Part shown: positions 1 to 8,625 of the stretch, piece by piece | How the letters are laid out: each line of letters starts with the position of its first letter | Position numbering within the stretch: position 1 is the first letter of the stretch | NCBI GenBank assembly: GCA_025352225.1 | Contig: JANXTT010000065.1 | Location: 44,801-108,800, forward strand | Length of the DNA stretch: 64,000 bases | From: Mucilaginibacter sp. | Lineage (GTDB): Bacteria > Bacteroidota > Bacteroidia > Sphingobacteriales > Sphingobacteriaceae | Direction of reading: 5' to 3' | Program-made: the position numbers and the translations under genes | Notes under the pieces: generated by a model | What the model was told of the DNA's origin: nothing | Seen by the model: only the letters and a program-made list of their open reading frames with translations | The model's database searches: none

Positions 1-2
1 GA

Positions 3-1082
3 CTTAGAGGTAATGTATCTGCAGACAATGCCAATGCAGCTGGTGGCGCGCAAAACGGCATAAAATCTGTAAAAACAAAAATCCAGTATTCTGTGAGTTT
101 AAGCGGAGTAGTACAAGTTGGTTCGGTTGATTTCCTTCGCCGTAAAAATGCTGTTAATTTCTTTGTTTCCGCAGGTGCTGGTTTAATTGCTTACAATCCG
201 GTGCTTACCAATGCAAATGGAACAACGACTGATCTTGCAAAAACCCGTCCGAGTAAGGATGACTATGGTAAAGAATTGGTTTTGCCAATTGGTGCAGGGG
301 TAAAATTCAGACTGAGTGACAGGGTTGCTTTAAATTTAGGCTATACAGCTAACTTTATTGACAATGATAGCTTTGATGGACAAAAACTTTTACCTGGTGA
401 AGCTTTGCACAAAGATAAATTCTCTTACGGGTACGGTGGTCTTGAATTCTCTTTGGGATCAAGTGCAAAACCAAATTTAGATTGGGTGAATCCACTTGCA
501 TTAATGTATGATGAATTGAACGATCCAACTTTACGTCAAGAAGTTGAAGCTTTAAAAGGCCGTGTAACAAACGTTGAAAAATCAGTTGATGACTTGAAAA
601 AGGATTCTGATGGTGATGGTGTTGCTGATCAATTTGACAAATGCCCTGGTACTCCAGCAGGTACAGTTGTGGATGGTTCTGGTTGCCCAATTAAATTCCC
701 AGCTCCTGATACTACTAACAAAGTATCTAGCATGGCTCCAATGGCAAAAGGTACTGCTTACTCTAACATTCAGTTTGAATTTGATAGTTCAGTATTAAGA
801 ACATCATCTTACCCTGTATTAGATGCAACATCTGCAGATTTAAGAGCTAATGCTGGTAAAACAGCTTGGATCAATGGTTATGCTTCATCTGAAGGTACTG
901 CAGCTCATAACCTGCAATTATCTAAAGATCGTGCTAATTCAGTTAAAACTTACTTAGTAAATTCAGGCGTTGATGCTAAACGTTTAAAAGTAAAAGGTTT
1001 AGGCGAAACTCATCCAATTGCTGATAACTCAACCGAAGACGGACGTGTATTAAACCGTCGTGTTGAATTCAAAACAAAATAA
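3..1082 (+). CDS. OmpA-family outer-membrane protein, 5' end outside the window
   Basis: The reading frame is already open at position 3, so the gene begins left of the window and the GTG at 93 is not the start. The visible N-terminal part (to about base 480) reads like the last strands of an outer-membrane beta-barrel. A short coiled-coil-like stretch follows, then a calcium-binding thrombospondin type 3 style repeat (DSDGDGVADQFDKCPGTP, bases about 604-660). The end is a C-terminal OmpA peptidoglycan-binding domain with the usual FEFDSS start and RVLNRRVEF end. Proteins of this layout link the outer membrane to peptidoglycan in Bacteroidota. A strong terminator follows the stop by about 20 bases, so the transcript probably ends here. 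Confidence 0.93.
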   Translation, partial: LRGNVSADNANAAGGAQNGIKSVKTKIQYSVSLSGVVQVGSVDFLRRKNAVNFFVSAGAGLIAYNPVLTNANGTTTDLAKTRPSKDDYGKELVLPIGAGVKFRLSDRVALNLGYTANFIDNDSFDGQKLLPGEALHKDKFSYGYGGLEFSLGSSAKPNLDWVNPLALMYDELNDPTLRQEVEALKGRVTNVEKSVDDLKKDSDGDGVADQFDKCPGTPAGTVVDGSGCPIKFPAPDTTNKVSSMAPMAKGTAYSNIQFEFDSSVLRTSSYPVLDATSADLRANAGKTAWINGYASSEGTAAHNLQLSKDRANSVKTYLVNSGVDAKRLKVKGLGETHPIADNSTEDGRVLNRRVEFKTK

Positions 1083-1104
1083 TTTATCTAAACAGATAAT
1101 TTGA

Positions 1105-1139
1105 AGAGGGTTCCAGGAAACTGGAACCCTCTTTTTTTT
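1105..1139 (+). terminator. Rho-independent terminator after the OmpA-family gene
   Basis: Perfect 12-bp stem (1105-1116 with 1121-1132) closed by a GAAA tetraloop and followed by seven T residues. Confidence 0.93.
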
Positions 1140-1152
1140 ATATATTTGAAGG

Positions 1153-1296
1153 ATGTATTTTTTCCGTAAAAAGGACCCTAACAGGCCAACAAATTTTAAT
1201 TTAAGGGTGATGCATATCATTAATGCCACAGCTATAATTATGTTTTTAGGAGGCATTATTTGGAAATTAATAGAGTGGTTTATCTTAAAAAAATGA
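1153..1296 (+). CDS. Small membrane protein (DUF6728-like), 47 aa
   Basis: An ATG at 1153 opens a 47-codon frame beginning MYFFRKKDPNRP. A basic, proline-containing head is followed by one hydrophobic segment of about 20 residues and a basic tail, so it is probably a single-pass inner-membrane protein. The shape resembles the small Bacteroidota family DUF6728 (from memory, no search made). The stop codon overlaps the ridA ATG as ATGA at 1293-1296, which implies translational coupling. A TATATTTG sequence at 1141-1148 fits the Bacteroidota -7 consensus but lies only 4 bases before the ATG. If used, the message would be nearly leaderless. Confidence 0.7.
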   Translation: MYFFRKKDPNRPTNFNLRVMHIINATAIIMFLGGIIWKLIEWFILKK

Positions 1297-1673
1297 AAAC
1301 TATAATTAACACAGAACAAGCTCCGGCTCCTATTGGGCCATACAATCAGGCAATATTGGCAGGTAATATGCTTTTTGTGTCAGGGCAAATAGCTTTAGAT
1401 GCGGTTTCAGGATCTTTAGTATTAGATAACATTGAGGTAGAAACCCATCAGGTAATGAAAAACATACAGGCGATTTTAACTAAAGCAGGCTTAGGCTTTA
1501 GCGATGTTGTAAAAACAAGCATATTTTTGTCTGATATGGGTACCTTTGCTAAGGTGAACGAAATATACGGTTCATATTTTACATCAGATTATCCTGCCAG
1601 AGAAACAGTGCAGGTTTCAGTTTTGCCTAAAAATGTAAATATTGAAATATCAGTAATTGCTTATAAGGGCTAA
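1293..1673 (+). CDS. ridA: RidA family enamine/imine deaminase
   Basis: 126 residues, the usual RidA length. RidA hydrolyses reactive enamine/imine intermediates such as 2-aminoacrylate released by PLP enzymes, in the cytoplasm. The N-terminal APAPIGPYNQAI and the signature PARETVQVSVLPKNVNIEI (with its conserved Arg and final Glu) are clear. I chose the ATG at 1293 over an earlier in-frame ATG at 1260 because it gives the standard N-terminus (MKTIINTEQAP). It also forms a 4-base ATGA overlap with the small upstream gene. recG follows 52 bases downstream and may share the transcript. Confidence 0.95.
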   Translation: MKTIINTEQAPAPIGPYNQAILAGNMLFVSGQIALDAVSGSLVLDNIEVETHQVMKNIQAILTKAGLGFSDVVKTSIFLSDMGTFAKVNEIYGSYFTSDYPARETVQVSVLPKNVNIEISVIAYKG

Positions 1674-1725
1674 TGTGTTTGTAAAAAATGGTACATTTAC
1701 TAAGGCTAGCTAAATACGCCTGAGC

Positions 1726-3834
1726 TTGAACGAGCAGATATTCCAAACGCCTATAGCATATCTTAAAGGAGTAGGTGTTGCGCGTGCCGATGTGCTGAAA
1801 AAAGAACTAGGGATAACCTCGTTTGCTGATCTTTTACGTCATTTTCCGTATAAATATATTGACCGTACCCGGTTTTATAAAGTATCAGAAATAAATGGTG
1901 ATTTGCCTCATTTGCAGCTAATTGTACGTTTAGCCAGTAAAGAACTTATAGGGGAAAAACATGCCAAACGGCTTATTGCGCAGGTTTATGACGATACAGG
2001 CAAAATGGAACTTGCCTGGTTTCAGGGAATTAAATGGGTTGAAAAACAGCTTATTGTTGGCAAGGCATATATCATATTCGGAAAACCGGGTTCATTTAAT
2101 GGAAAGGTGCAAATGGCTCATCCCGAAATTGAACTGTACACTGCTAATGCTCTTAAAGAAAAAGGTAATTTAACTTTACAACCTGCATACAATTCTACTG
2201 AAAAGCTTAAATCATTTTTGTTGGATAGCAAAGGTTTACAAAAGCTCATTGCCATTTTACTAGAGCAAGCAAACCAACAAATTGCGGAAACCCTTCCGGC
2301 AAGTATTTTGCAGCAATTTAAGCTGATAAGCAGGAGGGAAGCATATCAGAATATTCATTTTCCGGCAGATGCGTTACAATTGGCGGCAGCTATACACCGG
2401 CTAAAGTTTGAAGAATTGTTCTTTATCCAGTTTAAACTGCTCAAAAATAAGTTATTACGTTCATTAAAATTTAAAGGTAATATATTTGGCACTGTAGGTA
2501 ATTACTTTAACGAGTTTTATAAAAATAAATTACCTTTTGATTTAACTAACGCGCAAAAACGTGTTTTAAAAGAGATTAGGTTAGACACCCAACGCGGTAT
2601 ACAAATGAATCGTTTACTACAGGGCGACGTAGGCAGCGGTAAAACTGTTGTGGCCTTAATGAGCATGTTACTGGCTATTGATAATGGTTTTCAAACCTGC
2701 ATTATGGCCCCGACGGAGATTTTAGCCAATCAGCATTATCAATCTATTGAAGGTTTAATTGATGATGAGTTTTTAGAAGTAGCCTTATTAACCGGATCAA
2801 CATCAAAAAAATCAAGAAAGGTTTTACATACCAAACTTGAAAACGGGGAGCTTAAAATATTGATTGGTACCCATGCTTTAATAGAAGATAAAGTGCAATT
2901 TAAAAACCTGGGTTTTGTAGTGATTGATGAGCAGCATCGGTTTGGTGTGGAACAACGTGCCAAATTATGGCGAAAAAACAGTATACCGCCACATGTATTG
3001 GTGATGACGGCCACTCCCATACCACGTACCCTGGCCATGACATTGTATGGGGATTTGGATATTTCTGTTATTGACGAGTTGCCTGTTGGAAGAAAGCCAA
3101 TAGAAACGTTGCATTTTTATGAAAGCAGCCGTTTGCGCATGTTTGGTTTTATGAAAGAAGAGATCAAAAAGGGAAGACAGATTTATATTGTTTATCCTTT
3201 AATTAAAGAAAGCGAAAAGCTTGATCTTAAAAACCTTACGGACGGGATAGAGGTAATATCAAGGGAGTTTCCGCTGCCTGAATACAAATTAAGTATTGTA
3301 CATGGTAAACTGTCGGCATCTGATAAAGAAGCAGAAATGAAACGGTTTGTTAAGGGAGAAACCCAGATTATGGTGGCTACAACTGTTATTGAGGTAGGTG
3401 TTAATGTGCCCAATGCTTCGGTAATGATTATAGAAAATGCCGAGCGGTTTGGCTTGTCGCAATTACATCAGCTACGTGGGCGTGTGGGGCGCGGTGCAGC
3501 TCAGTCGTATTGTATTTTAATGAGTAGCCATAAGCTAAGCCATGATGGCAAGGTACGGCTTGATACAATGGTTAAAACCAACAATGGTTTTGAGATTTCT
3601 GAAATAGACTTGCAATTGCGAGGCCCTGGCAATATTGAAGGCACCCAGCAAAGTGGGGTGCTGGATTTAAAGTTAGCCAATTTGGCTACTGACCAGCAAC
3701 TGCTTATGCTTGCCCGGAAATGTGTAGAGGATATTTTTACAAACGACCCTCAATTACAATTACCAGATAATGCTATTTTAAATCAAACATCGCAATCAAC
3801 CAATGGGGGCTTAACCTGGGATAAAATATCCTAA
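1726..3834 (+). CDS. recG: ATP-dependent DNA helicase RecG
   Basis: 702 residues, the standard RecG length. RecG remodels stalled replication forks and branch-migrates Holliday junctions. An N-terminal wedge/OB region (about residues 1-250) precedes a superfamily 2 helicase core with Walker A GDVGSGKT, the RecG-typical DEQH box (VIDEQHRFGVEQR), motif III MTATPIPRT and motif VI QLRGRVGRG. The start used is TTG at 1726. No ATG near it preserves the family N-terminus. The stop codon lies in the loop of the terminator hairpin that ends the gene. Confidence 0.96.
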   Translation: MNEQIFQTPIAYLKGVGVARADVLKKELGITSFADLLRHFPYKYIDRTRFYKVSEINGDLPHLQLIVRLASKELIGEKHAKRLIAQVYDDTGKMELAWFQGIKWVEKQLIVGKAYIIFGKPGSFNGKVQMAHPEIELYTANALKEKGNLTLQPAYNSTEKLKSFLLDSKGLQKLIAILLEQANQQIAETLPASILQQFKLISRREAYQNIHFPADALQLAAAIHRLKFEELFFIQFKLLKNKLLRSLKFKGNIFGTVGNYFNEFYKNKLPFDLTNAQKRVLKEIRLDTQRGIQMNRLLQGDVGSGKTVVALMSMLLAIDNGFQTCIMAPTEILANQHYQSIEGLIDDEFLEVALLTGSTSKKSRKVLHTKLENGELKILIGTHALIEDKVQFKNLGFVVIDEQHRFGVEQRAKLWRKNSIPPHVLVMTATPIPRTLAMTLYGDLDISVIDELPVGRKPIETLHFYESSRLRMFGFMKEEIKKGRQIYIVYPLIKESEKLDLKNLTDGIEVISREFPLPEYKLSIVHGKLSASDKEAEMKRFVKGETQIMVATTVIEVGVNVPNASVMIIENAERFGLSQLHQLRGRVGRGAAQSYCILMSSHKLSHDGKVRLDTMVKTNNGFEISEIDLQLRGPGNIEGTQQSGVLDLKLANLATDQQLLMLARKCVEDIFTNDPQLQLPDNAILNQTSQSTNGGLTWDKIS

Positions 3835-3847
3835 CGGGATATTTTTT
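3823..3847 (+). terminator. Terminator overlapping the recG stop codon
   Basis: Stem AAAATATCC (3823-3831) pairs with GGATATTTT (3837-3845), with T residues continuing to 3847. The recG TAA (3832-3834) is in the loop. Confidence 0.75.
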
Positions 3848-3896
3848 ACATTTAAAATCAATTTGGATTTTTACATTTTATAAATTTTGCATTAAT

Positions 3897-3904
3897 TACT
3901 TTTG
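3897..3904 (+). promoter_or_regulatory. Bacteroidota-type -7 element before the MFS gene
   Basis: TACTTTTG matches the TAnnTTTG consensus. It lies 17 bases upstream of the GTG start at 3922 and downstream of the recG terminator, so the transporter probably has its own promoter. Confidence 0.55.
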
Positions 3905-3921
3905 CTTTATATCTATTATCT

Positions 3922-5205
3922 GTGGAAGAAGACCAGGGTATTATAAAAAAAGATCCTTTTGCAGCCTTGCGTTATCAGGAGTTTAGATCCTACCTGGGTA
4001 TGCGTTTTTTTTTAACGTTTGCTTACCAAATGCAGGCAGTTATTGTTGGGTATTATATTTACCAGTTAACGCACAACGCGTTTGCCCTAGCTATGATAGG
4101 GCTTGCCGAAGCTATACCATCAATTGGCATTGCTTTATATGGAGGGTACGTTGCTGATAAATCCGAGAAAAAAAGATTGCTTTTGGGAATTTTCTCGTGC
4201 ATGTGGTTATGCTCAACCATTATGTTTGTGGTTACATTACCTCAGGCCCATTATTATATTAGCAGCGACCTTTCGTTGGTGATTATTTATATTATGATAT
4301 TTTTCATTGGGTTGGCGCGTGGCTTTTATGGGCCAACCGCGTTTTCGGTAATGACGAAGATCATCCCGCGCGAGCTTTATCCAAATTCGTCAACGTGGAA
4401 CAGTTCTACTTACCAAACAGCTTCGGTATTAGGGCCGCTGGTGGGTGGGGTTATTTTTAGCTATTATGGTATATCGGTTACATTTTTATTGGTTGTGATT
4501 TCTATTTCGATAGCGTTTATATCTATTTTAACGTTAAACAGGTATCAAGCCGAATTTACACCTAAAGAAAGCATATTTGACAGCCTTTCTGAAGGGATTC
4601 ATTTTGTATTTAGCAGCCGTATGTTATTAGGGGCTCTCAGCCTTGATCTTTTTTCGGTATTTTTTGGCGGAGTTGTAGCGGTACTACCCATATTTGCCCA
4701 TGATATATTAAATGTAGGTGCATCTGGTTTTGGTTTAATGAGATCTGCAGATTCAATTGGCGCGGTATTGGCGATGCTTGTAATGACAAGATTTTCGCCC
4801 ATGGGTAAGCCATGGCGAAATTTATTGATCGCGGTTACGGGCTTTGGCATGTCAATAATTTGTTTTGGCTTATCGCGAAATTTTTACTTGTCCTTATTAT
4901 TCCTGTTTACGCTAGGTGCATTTGACAGCATTAGTGTCCTTATCCGCTCAACTATAATGCAGTTGTTAACACCCGATAAAATGCGTGGCAGGGTATCAGC
5001 GGTAAACTCCATGTTTATAGGTTCGTCAAACGAGTTGGGTGCCTTTGAATCAGGAACGGCGGCCAGATTGTTGGGTACAATTCCTTCGGTACTTTTTGGT
5101 GGGACAATGACTTTGTTAATTGTTACCATTACCTGGTTAAAAACCAAAAAACTGGTACCAATGAAACTTAACGAGATACATGTCCAAGATGTTTTGAAGG
5201 AGTAA
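3922..5205 (+). CDS. Major facilitator superfamily transporter (EntS/MFS_3-like)
   Basis: 427 residues with about 12 hydrophobic segments. The cytoplasmic loop after helix 2 is GGYVADKSEKKRLL, the canonical MFS loop signature. The overall look (ALRYQEFRSYLGMRF start, FYGPTAFSVMTKIIP near helix 5) fits the enterobactin-exporter/MFS_3 group of small-molecule efflux pumps; the substrate cannot be read from sequence. Translation starts at GTG 3922. The gene converges with the kinase gene on the other strand, and an inverted repeat lies between them. Confidence 0.88.
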   Translation: MEEDQGIIKKDPFAALRYQEFRSYLGMRFFLTFAYQMQAVIVGYYIYQLTHNAFALAMIGLAEAIPSIGIALYGGYVADKSEKKRLLLGIFSCMWLCSTIMFVVTLPQAHYYISSDLSLVIIYIMIFFIGLARGFYGPTAFSVMTKIIPRELYPNSSTWNSSTYQTASVLGPLVGGVIFSYYGISVTFLLVVISISIAFISILTLNRYQAEFTPKESIFDSLSEGIHFVFSSRMLLGALSLDLFSVFFGGVVAVLPIFAHDILNVGASGFGLMRSADSIGAVLAMLVMTRFSPMGKPWRNLLIAVTGFGMSIICFGLSRNFYLSLLFLFTLGAFDSISVLIRSTIMQLLTPDKMRGRVSAVNSMFIGSSNELGAFESGTAARLLGTIPSVLFGGTMTLLIVTITWLKTKKLVPMKLNEIHVQDVLKE

Positions 5206-5292
5206 TAACCATGGTGAGCGAGCCGCTGCTCTTCGTTCCTCCACAGGCTAACCATAATATCCAGCGCACCATAAAATGGAGTTGTGGGTTAG

Positions 5293-5352
5293 TTTTTGGT
5301 TTGTATCAAGCAGTAATACTTTGAAACATTCTTGACTTGATACAAACCCAAA
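5293..5352. terminator. Inverted repeat between convergent genes, likely bidirectional terminator
   Basis: The left arm ending TTTGTATCAAG (5310) pairs with CTTGATACAAA starting at 5336, extended to about 16 bp with one bulge and a 25-base loop. T-rich on the left and A-rich on the right, as expected for termination in both directions. Confidence 0.6.
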
Positions 5353-5362
5353 TACCGATAAA

Positions 5363-6283
5363 CTAAGAAACAATATTAAAGTGCGACAGATCGACAAATT
5401 GCTGCACTCGGGCTTTAATAGCTTGCTCGGTTAGATCTTTTATACTTTCGGTGCCAAATTTTTCCACACAGAACGAGGCCAGTGCCGAGCCGTATATAAT
5501 GGCGTTTTTCATATTATTAAAATTAACAGTGCCTACTTTAGCCATATAACCAATAAAGCCACCTGCGAAGGTATCACCAGCACCGGTTGGGTCAAATACA
5601 TCGGCTAAGGGCAGCGCAGGGGCCGAGAAGATCATGTCCTGGTGGAACAACAGGGCACCGTGTTCGCCTTTTTTAATAATCAGGTATTTTGGCCCCATGA
5701 TCAAAATTTTACGGGCAGCTTTAACCAATGAATACTCGCCGGATAATTGGCGGGCCTCGGCATCGTTGATGGTTAATACGTCAACCATTTTAATGGTTTC
5801 GAGCAAATCGTCCATAGCGATATCCATCCAGAAGTTCATGGTATCCATTACAATTAATTTAGGGCGGTGCTTTAATCGTTTAATAACGGTTTGTTGTACC
5901 TGGGGGGTTAAGTTACCCAGCATTAAATAATCGCAATCCTGATACGACTCCGGGATGATGGGGTCAAAATCCGCCAGCACGTTCAGTTCGGTTATTAGTG
6001 TATCACGGCTGTTCATATCATTATGATATCTGCCGGACCAGAAAAACGACTTTTGACCGGCCTTAATTTGCAGTCCTTCAGTGCTAATATGGTGATTATT
6101 AAAGTCTTCTATTTCTGATATAGGAAAATCATCACCAACAACCGCCACAATTTTAACTTTATTATAAAAGTAAGATGCTGCCAAACTTGCATAAGTAGCA
6201 GCACCTCCAACTATCTTATCTGTTTTACCAAAGGGCGTTTCAATGGCGTCAAATGCCACAGTACCAATAACTAACAAGCTCAT
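5363..6283 (-). CDS. PfkB-family carbohydrate/nucleoside kinase
   Basis: 306 residues from the ATG whose A is at 6283. A longer frame to 6352 exists, but its 23 extra residues are basic and non-family-like and run into the tRNA promoter. The start MSLLVIGTVAFDAIETPFG and GGAATYASLAASYF are PfkB signature 1-like. The C-terminal DPTGAGDTFAGGF is PfkB signature 2 and carries the catalytic Asp. The family phosphorylates sugars or nucleosides with ATP; the substrate is not predictable here. It converges with the MFS gene. Confidence 0.9.
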   Translation of the reverse strand: MSLLVIGTVAFDAIETPFGKTDKIVGGAATYASLAASYFYNKVKIVAVVGDDFPISEIEDFNNHHISTEGLQIKAGQKSFFWSGRYHNDMNSRDTLITELNVLADFDPIIPESYQDCDYLMLGNLTPQVQQTVIKRLKHRPKLIVMDTMNFWMDIAMDDLLETIKMVDVLTINDAEARQLSGEYSLVKAARKILIMGPKYLIIKKGEHGALLFHQDMIFSAPALPLADVFDPTGAGDTFAGGFIGYMAKVGTVNFNNMKNAIIYGSALASFCVEKFGTESIKDLTEQAIKARVQQFVDLSHFNIVS

Positions 6284-6339
6284 GAAGAAATATTTTAATT
6301 TTTTTTTCTGCAAATATTGTGAATTTACACGGATAATCA

Positions 6340-6347
6340 TACTTTTG
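6340..6347 (+). promoter_or_regulatory. -7 element of the tRNA-Asn promoter
   Basis: TACTTTTG (TAnnTTTG) lies 22 bases before the tRNA. A TTG at 6317-6319 about 20 bases upstream is a candidate -33 element. Confidence 0.6.
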
Positions 6348-6369
6348 CACACCCGAAAACGGAAAACAC

Positions 6370-6443
6370 TCCTGAGTAGCTCAGCTGGTTAGAGCATCTG
6401 ACTGTTAATCAGAGGGTCGCTGGTTCGAGCCCAGCCTCAGGAG
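6370..6443 (+). tRNA. tRNA-Asn (anticodon GTT)
   Basis: Acceptor arm TCCTGAG (6370-6376) pairs with CTCAGGA (6436-6442), discriminator G 6443. The D-arm GTAGCTCAGCTGGTTAGAGC is standard. The anticodon stem TCTGA/TCAGA holds loop CTGTTAA with GTT. The T-arm has GGTTCGAGCC. CCA is not encoded. A terminator hairpin and an 11-bp tandem repeat follow immediately, and the genes beyond look accessory, so the 3' side of this tRNA may be an integration site. Confidence 0.97.
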
Positions 6444-6461
6444 CCTCAAAATCAATGATTT

Positions 6462-6489
6462 AACCCAACTCTGGCGAGTTGGGTTTTTT
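6462..6489 (+). terminator. Terminator after tRNA-Asn
   Basis: Perfect 10-bp stem AACCCAACTC (6462-6471) / GAGTTGGGTT (6476-6485), TGGC loop, then T residues. Confidence 0.92.
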
Positions 6490-6490
6490 G

Positions 6491-6512
6491 TTTCTCACAC
6501 ATTTCTCACACA
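6491..6512. repeat. Two head-to-tail copies of an 11-bp repeat next to tRNA-Asn
   Basis: TTTCTCACACA occurs at 6491-6501 and again, with no spacer, at 6502-6512. Directly adjacent short repeats beside a tRNA 3' end are typical of integrase arm-binding or att DNA. No integrase gene is present nearby, so this may be a relic. Confidence 0.6.
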
Positions 6513-6837
6513 TTTTTGAAAGTTTTTAAATTAGGCGAAGTTTTTTGTGCAAGAGCTAAATAAGGATTTCGGGTAGTAAAATGGTTAAGAATGGAATATT
6601 TTGGACATTATTTGATTGCAAATAGACAATCAGTAAGCTAAATTTTGATAGCCTAATAATATGACATCCTGATCGAACTAAAATATTTTCCGCCACTCAA
6701 ATATCTGGTTTGTCAAGTAGTGAAAATTTTGCTTTGGCCGCTTTTTTCTGTTCCATTTTTTTTCAACCACCTGCATTAACATTGTATTGAAGACATATAA
6801 GTGTTCTTTTCGGTGCACATCTTAACTACGTTAAAGA
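6513..6837. other. AT-rich gap with no recognisable gene
   Basis: I see no coding pattern, strong hairpin or promoter pair here. It separates the tRNA-Asn terminator and tandem repeat from the 3' end of the DUF6119-like gene. Confidence 0.5.
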
Positions 6838-8625
6838 TTATGCTCTAACTATCTGATAGGTTTTTAAATCGTAATAGTTAGTTTGCATTTCCCCAGAACA
6901 TGTTGTAAGTGAAAACCGCGCAATGTTTGAATCATACTTATCCATATTGTTCTCTATAGGCAAATCAATTGCTAATTGTGAAGCAGTAGCAAAAACATAA
7001 ACAGGTTTTTTTAAAAGGAATAAGTTGTAAAAGTCATCGCTACTCAAACCATTAGTGCTACGTTGTTTATTTGATAGTCCGTCATAAAGTTTATCGAAAA
7101 ATGATCTTTGCTTGGCAGTTATAGCTTCTCTAAGTCTTCGTGCACTAATTAATATTTGATTGGTTAACTCTCTAACTCGCGATGTAAAGCTATGTTTAAC
7201 ATGAATCAGATATAATTCGTTTCCAGAAACGTAAAGTATGTCACACAATTCTATACCGTCTACAATAATAGTATCAAATACAAAATAGTTCGGTAAACCG
7301 TTGTATTGCATATTGTATTCGCCTTCATCATCAAATTGCTTTTTTACAGTGTCGAAAGTCCAAGGAAAGTGCAAGATGGAGTGCGTCAACTTCGTGTTAC
7401 GGAGAATACGTTCGGTTTGAGCTATAAGACTTTCTATAAACGATTGTTTTAATCGATACCACTTACTATCGACCAGAAACACCGCATCACTGCCAACCGA
7501 AAATTCAGCGTTGAAATGATACATAAAGCCGGCTGCGGCAGTTTGTCTTTTACCTACATAGCATTGTACACTTACACCATACAAATAAAATAAAATTCCA
7601 TTCTCATTGTTGCCATTCAGCTCATATGCTCTTCGTATTACGGTAGAGTATATTTCGTTTTTATCTCTGACAGTTGCGAAAAGTCCATCTTTTTTACGAT
7701 TACTTTCAGTTCTTTCAACCAAATCATAGTATTCCGCCTCATAAAACTCCTCAATCTTATTAGGGTTACAGAAATCAAACTCAAATGCATCATTAGGGTC
7801 TTTACTTTGACTCACAACAACGGGAATATTATTGTATATCTTCCTTGTTAATATGCCTTTTAACTGAATCAGGTATTGGCTATCACGAACTTCTATGTAA
7901 GAGCTTAATAAGTCTTTCGGTGCCATAGACATAATGATACATAGCTCGTTAATTAATCGATGCAATGTGTCAAAATCCACTTCTTTGTTTACTTTGAACC
8001 CTTTCCCCACAGCGATCTGTAGTTTTTCCAATGGTTTTGCAAGTACAAAATTAAAATGCGAAAAGCTTGTATCGGCGGATAGCCTTACGTGTAATTCCTT
8101 CGGTATCTTTCCAAATTGAAGATAATTCATCATTCGGTAATCATCCCTAAACTGTTCGCTTACTCCGGTGTTGTAACCGGTCATCCTTCTTGATTTTGTT
8201 GAAACAGCTTCATCATTCTCTAAAGAAATAATACGGTCATACGTCACTAAGCCGAAAAGGTGGTCCATGTAGCTTGCAACTATCCAATAAGCAGATCCAC
8301 CCACTATGGTAAAAAGATCAAATTCAGTGTCGATGAATAAAACTAAATTTACTTTGCTTTGGGCAAAGACTGAAGTATCTTTCAATTGGGATGGCAAAAA
8401 TTTTGACCAATCAGATTCAATATCATTAGTCCGGTATACATATAGAAAATACGTATAATCGTCCTTTTGGAATTGAGTTAGCGTAAGTGCTTGTTCATCT
8501 ATACTCTTTTCTCTTTTTTTGTAAGATTGAGTAATAATGTATTTAACGATTTCCTCAGTGTTTGTTAGATTTTGAAGAGCTGCTTGGGACTTTTCAATTC
8601 TAAATATGTTAGGTACAATCTTCAT
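6838..8625 (-). CDS. TIGR04141/DUF6119-like sporadically distributed protein
   Basis: 595 residues, cytoplasmic by composition, no signal peptide. The family is only sporadically distributed in bacteria and is of unknown function. I assign it by motifs: the VNLVLFIDTEFDLFTIVGGSAYW stretch reads like the family's strand-rich N-terminal core, followed by STKSRRMTGYNTG. Near residues 460-475 ELCDILYV and LYLIHVKHS match the family's conserved CD-(I/L)L ... IHVK block, which resembles a PD-(D/E)xK-like nuclease core with an unusual His. It stands alone on the minus strand beside two AbiTii genes, a context that suggests phage defence (inference). Confidence 0.6.
   Translation of the reverse strand: MKIVPNIFRIEKSQAALQNLTNTEEIVKYIITQSYKKREKSIDEQALTLTQFQKDDYTYFLYVYRTNDIESDWSKFLPSQLKDTSVFAQSKVNLVLFIDTEFDLFTIVGGSAYWIVASYMDHLFGLVTYDRIISLENDEAVSTKSRRMTGYNTGVSEQFRDDYRMMNYLQFGKIPKELHVRLSADTSFSHFNFVLAKPLEKLQIAVGKGFKVNKEVDFDTLHRLINELCIIMSMAPKDLLSSYIEVRDSQYLIQLKGILTRKIYNNIPVVVSQSKDPNDAFEFDFCNPNKIEEFYEAEYYDLVERTESNRKKDGLFATVRDKNEIYSTVIRRAYELNGNNENGILFYLYGVSVQCYVGKRQTAAAGFMYHFNAEFSVGSDAVFLVDSKWYRLKQSFIESLIAQTERILRNTKLTHSILHFPWTFDTVKKQFDDEGEYNMQYNGLPNYFVFDTIIVDGIELCDILYVSGNELYLIHVKHSFTSRVRELTNQILISARRLREAITAKQRSFFDKLYDGLSNKQRSTNGLSSDDFYNLFLLKKPVYVFATASQLAIDLPIENNMDKYDSNIARFSLTTCSGEMQTNYYDLKTYQIVRA

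Noticed and set aside
5363..6352. Longer start for the PfkB kinase at 6352
   Set aside because: The extra 23 residues overlap the tRNA-Asn promoter and do not fit the family N-terminus.
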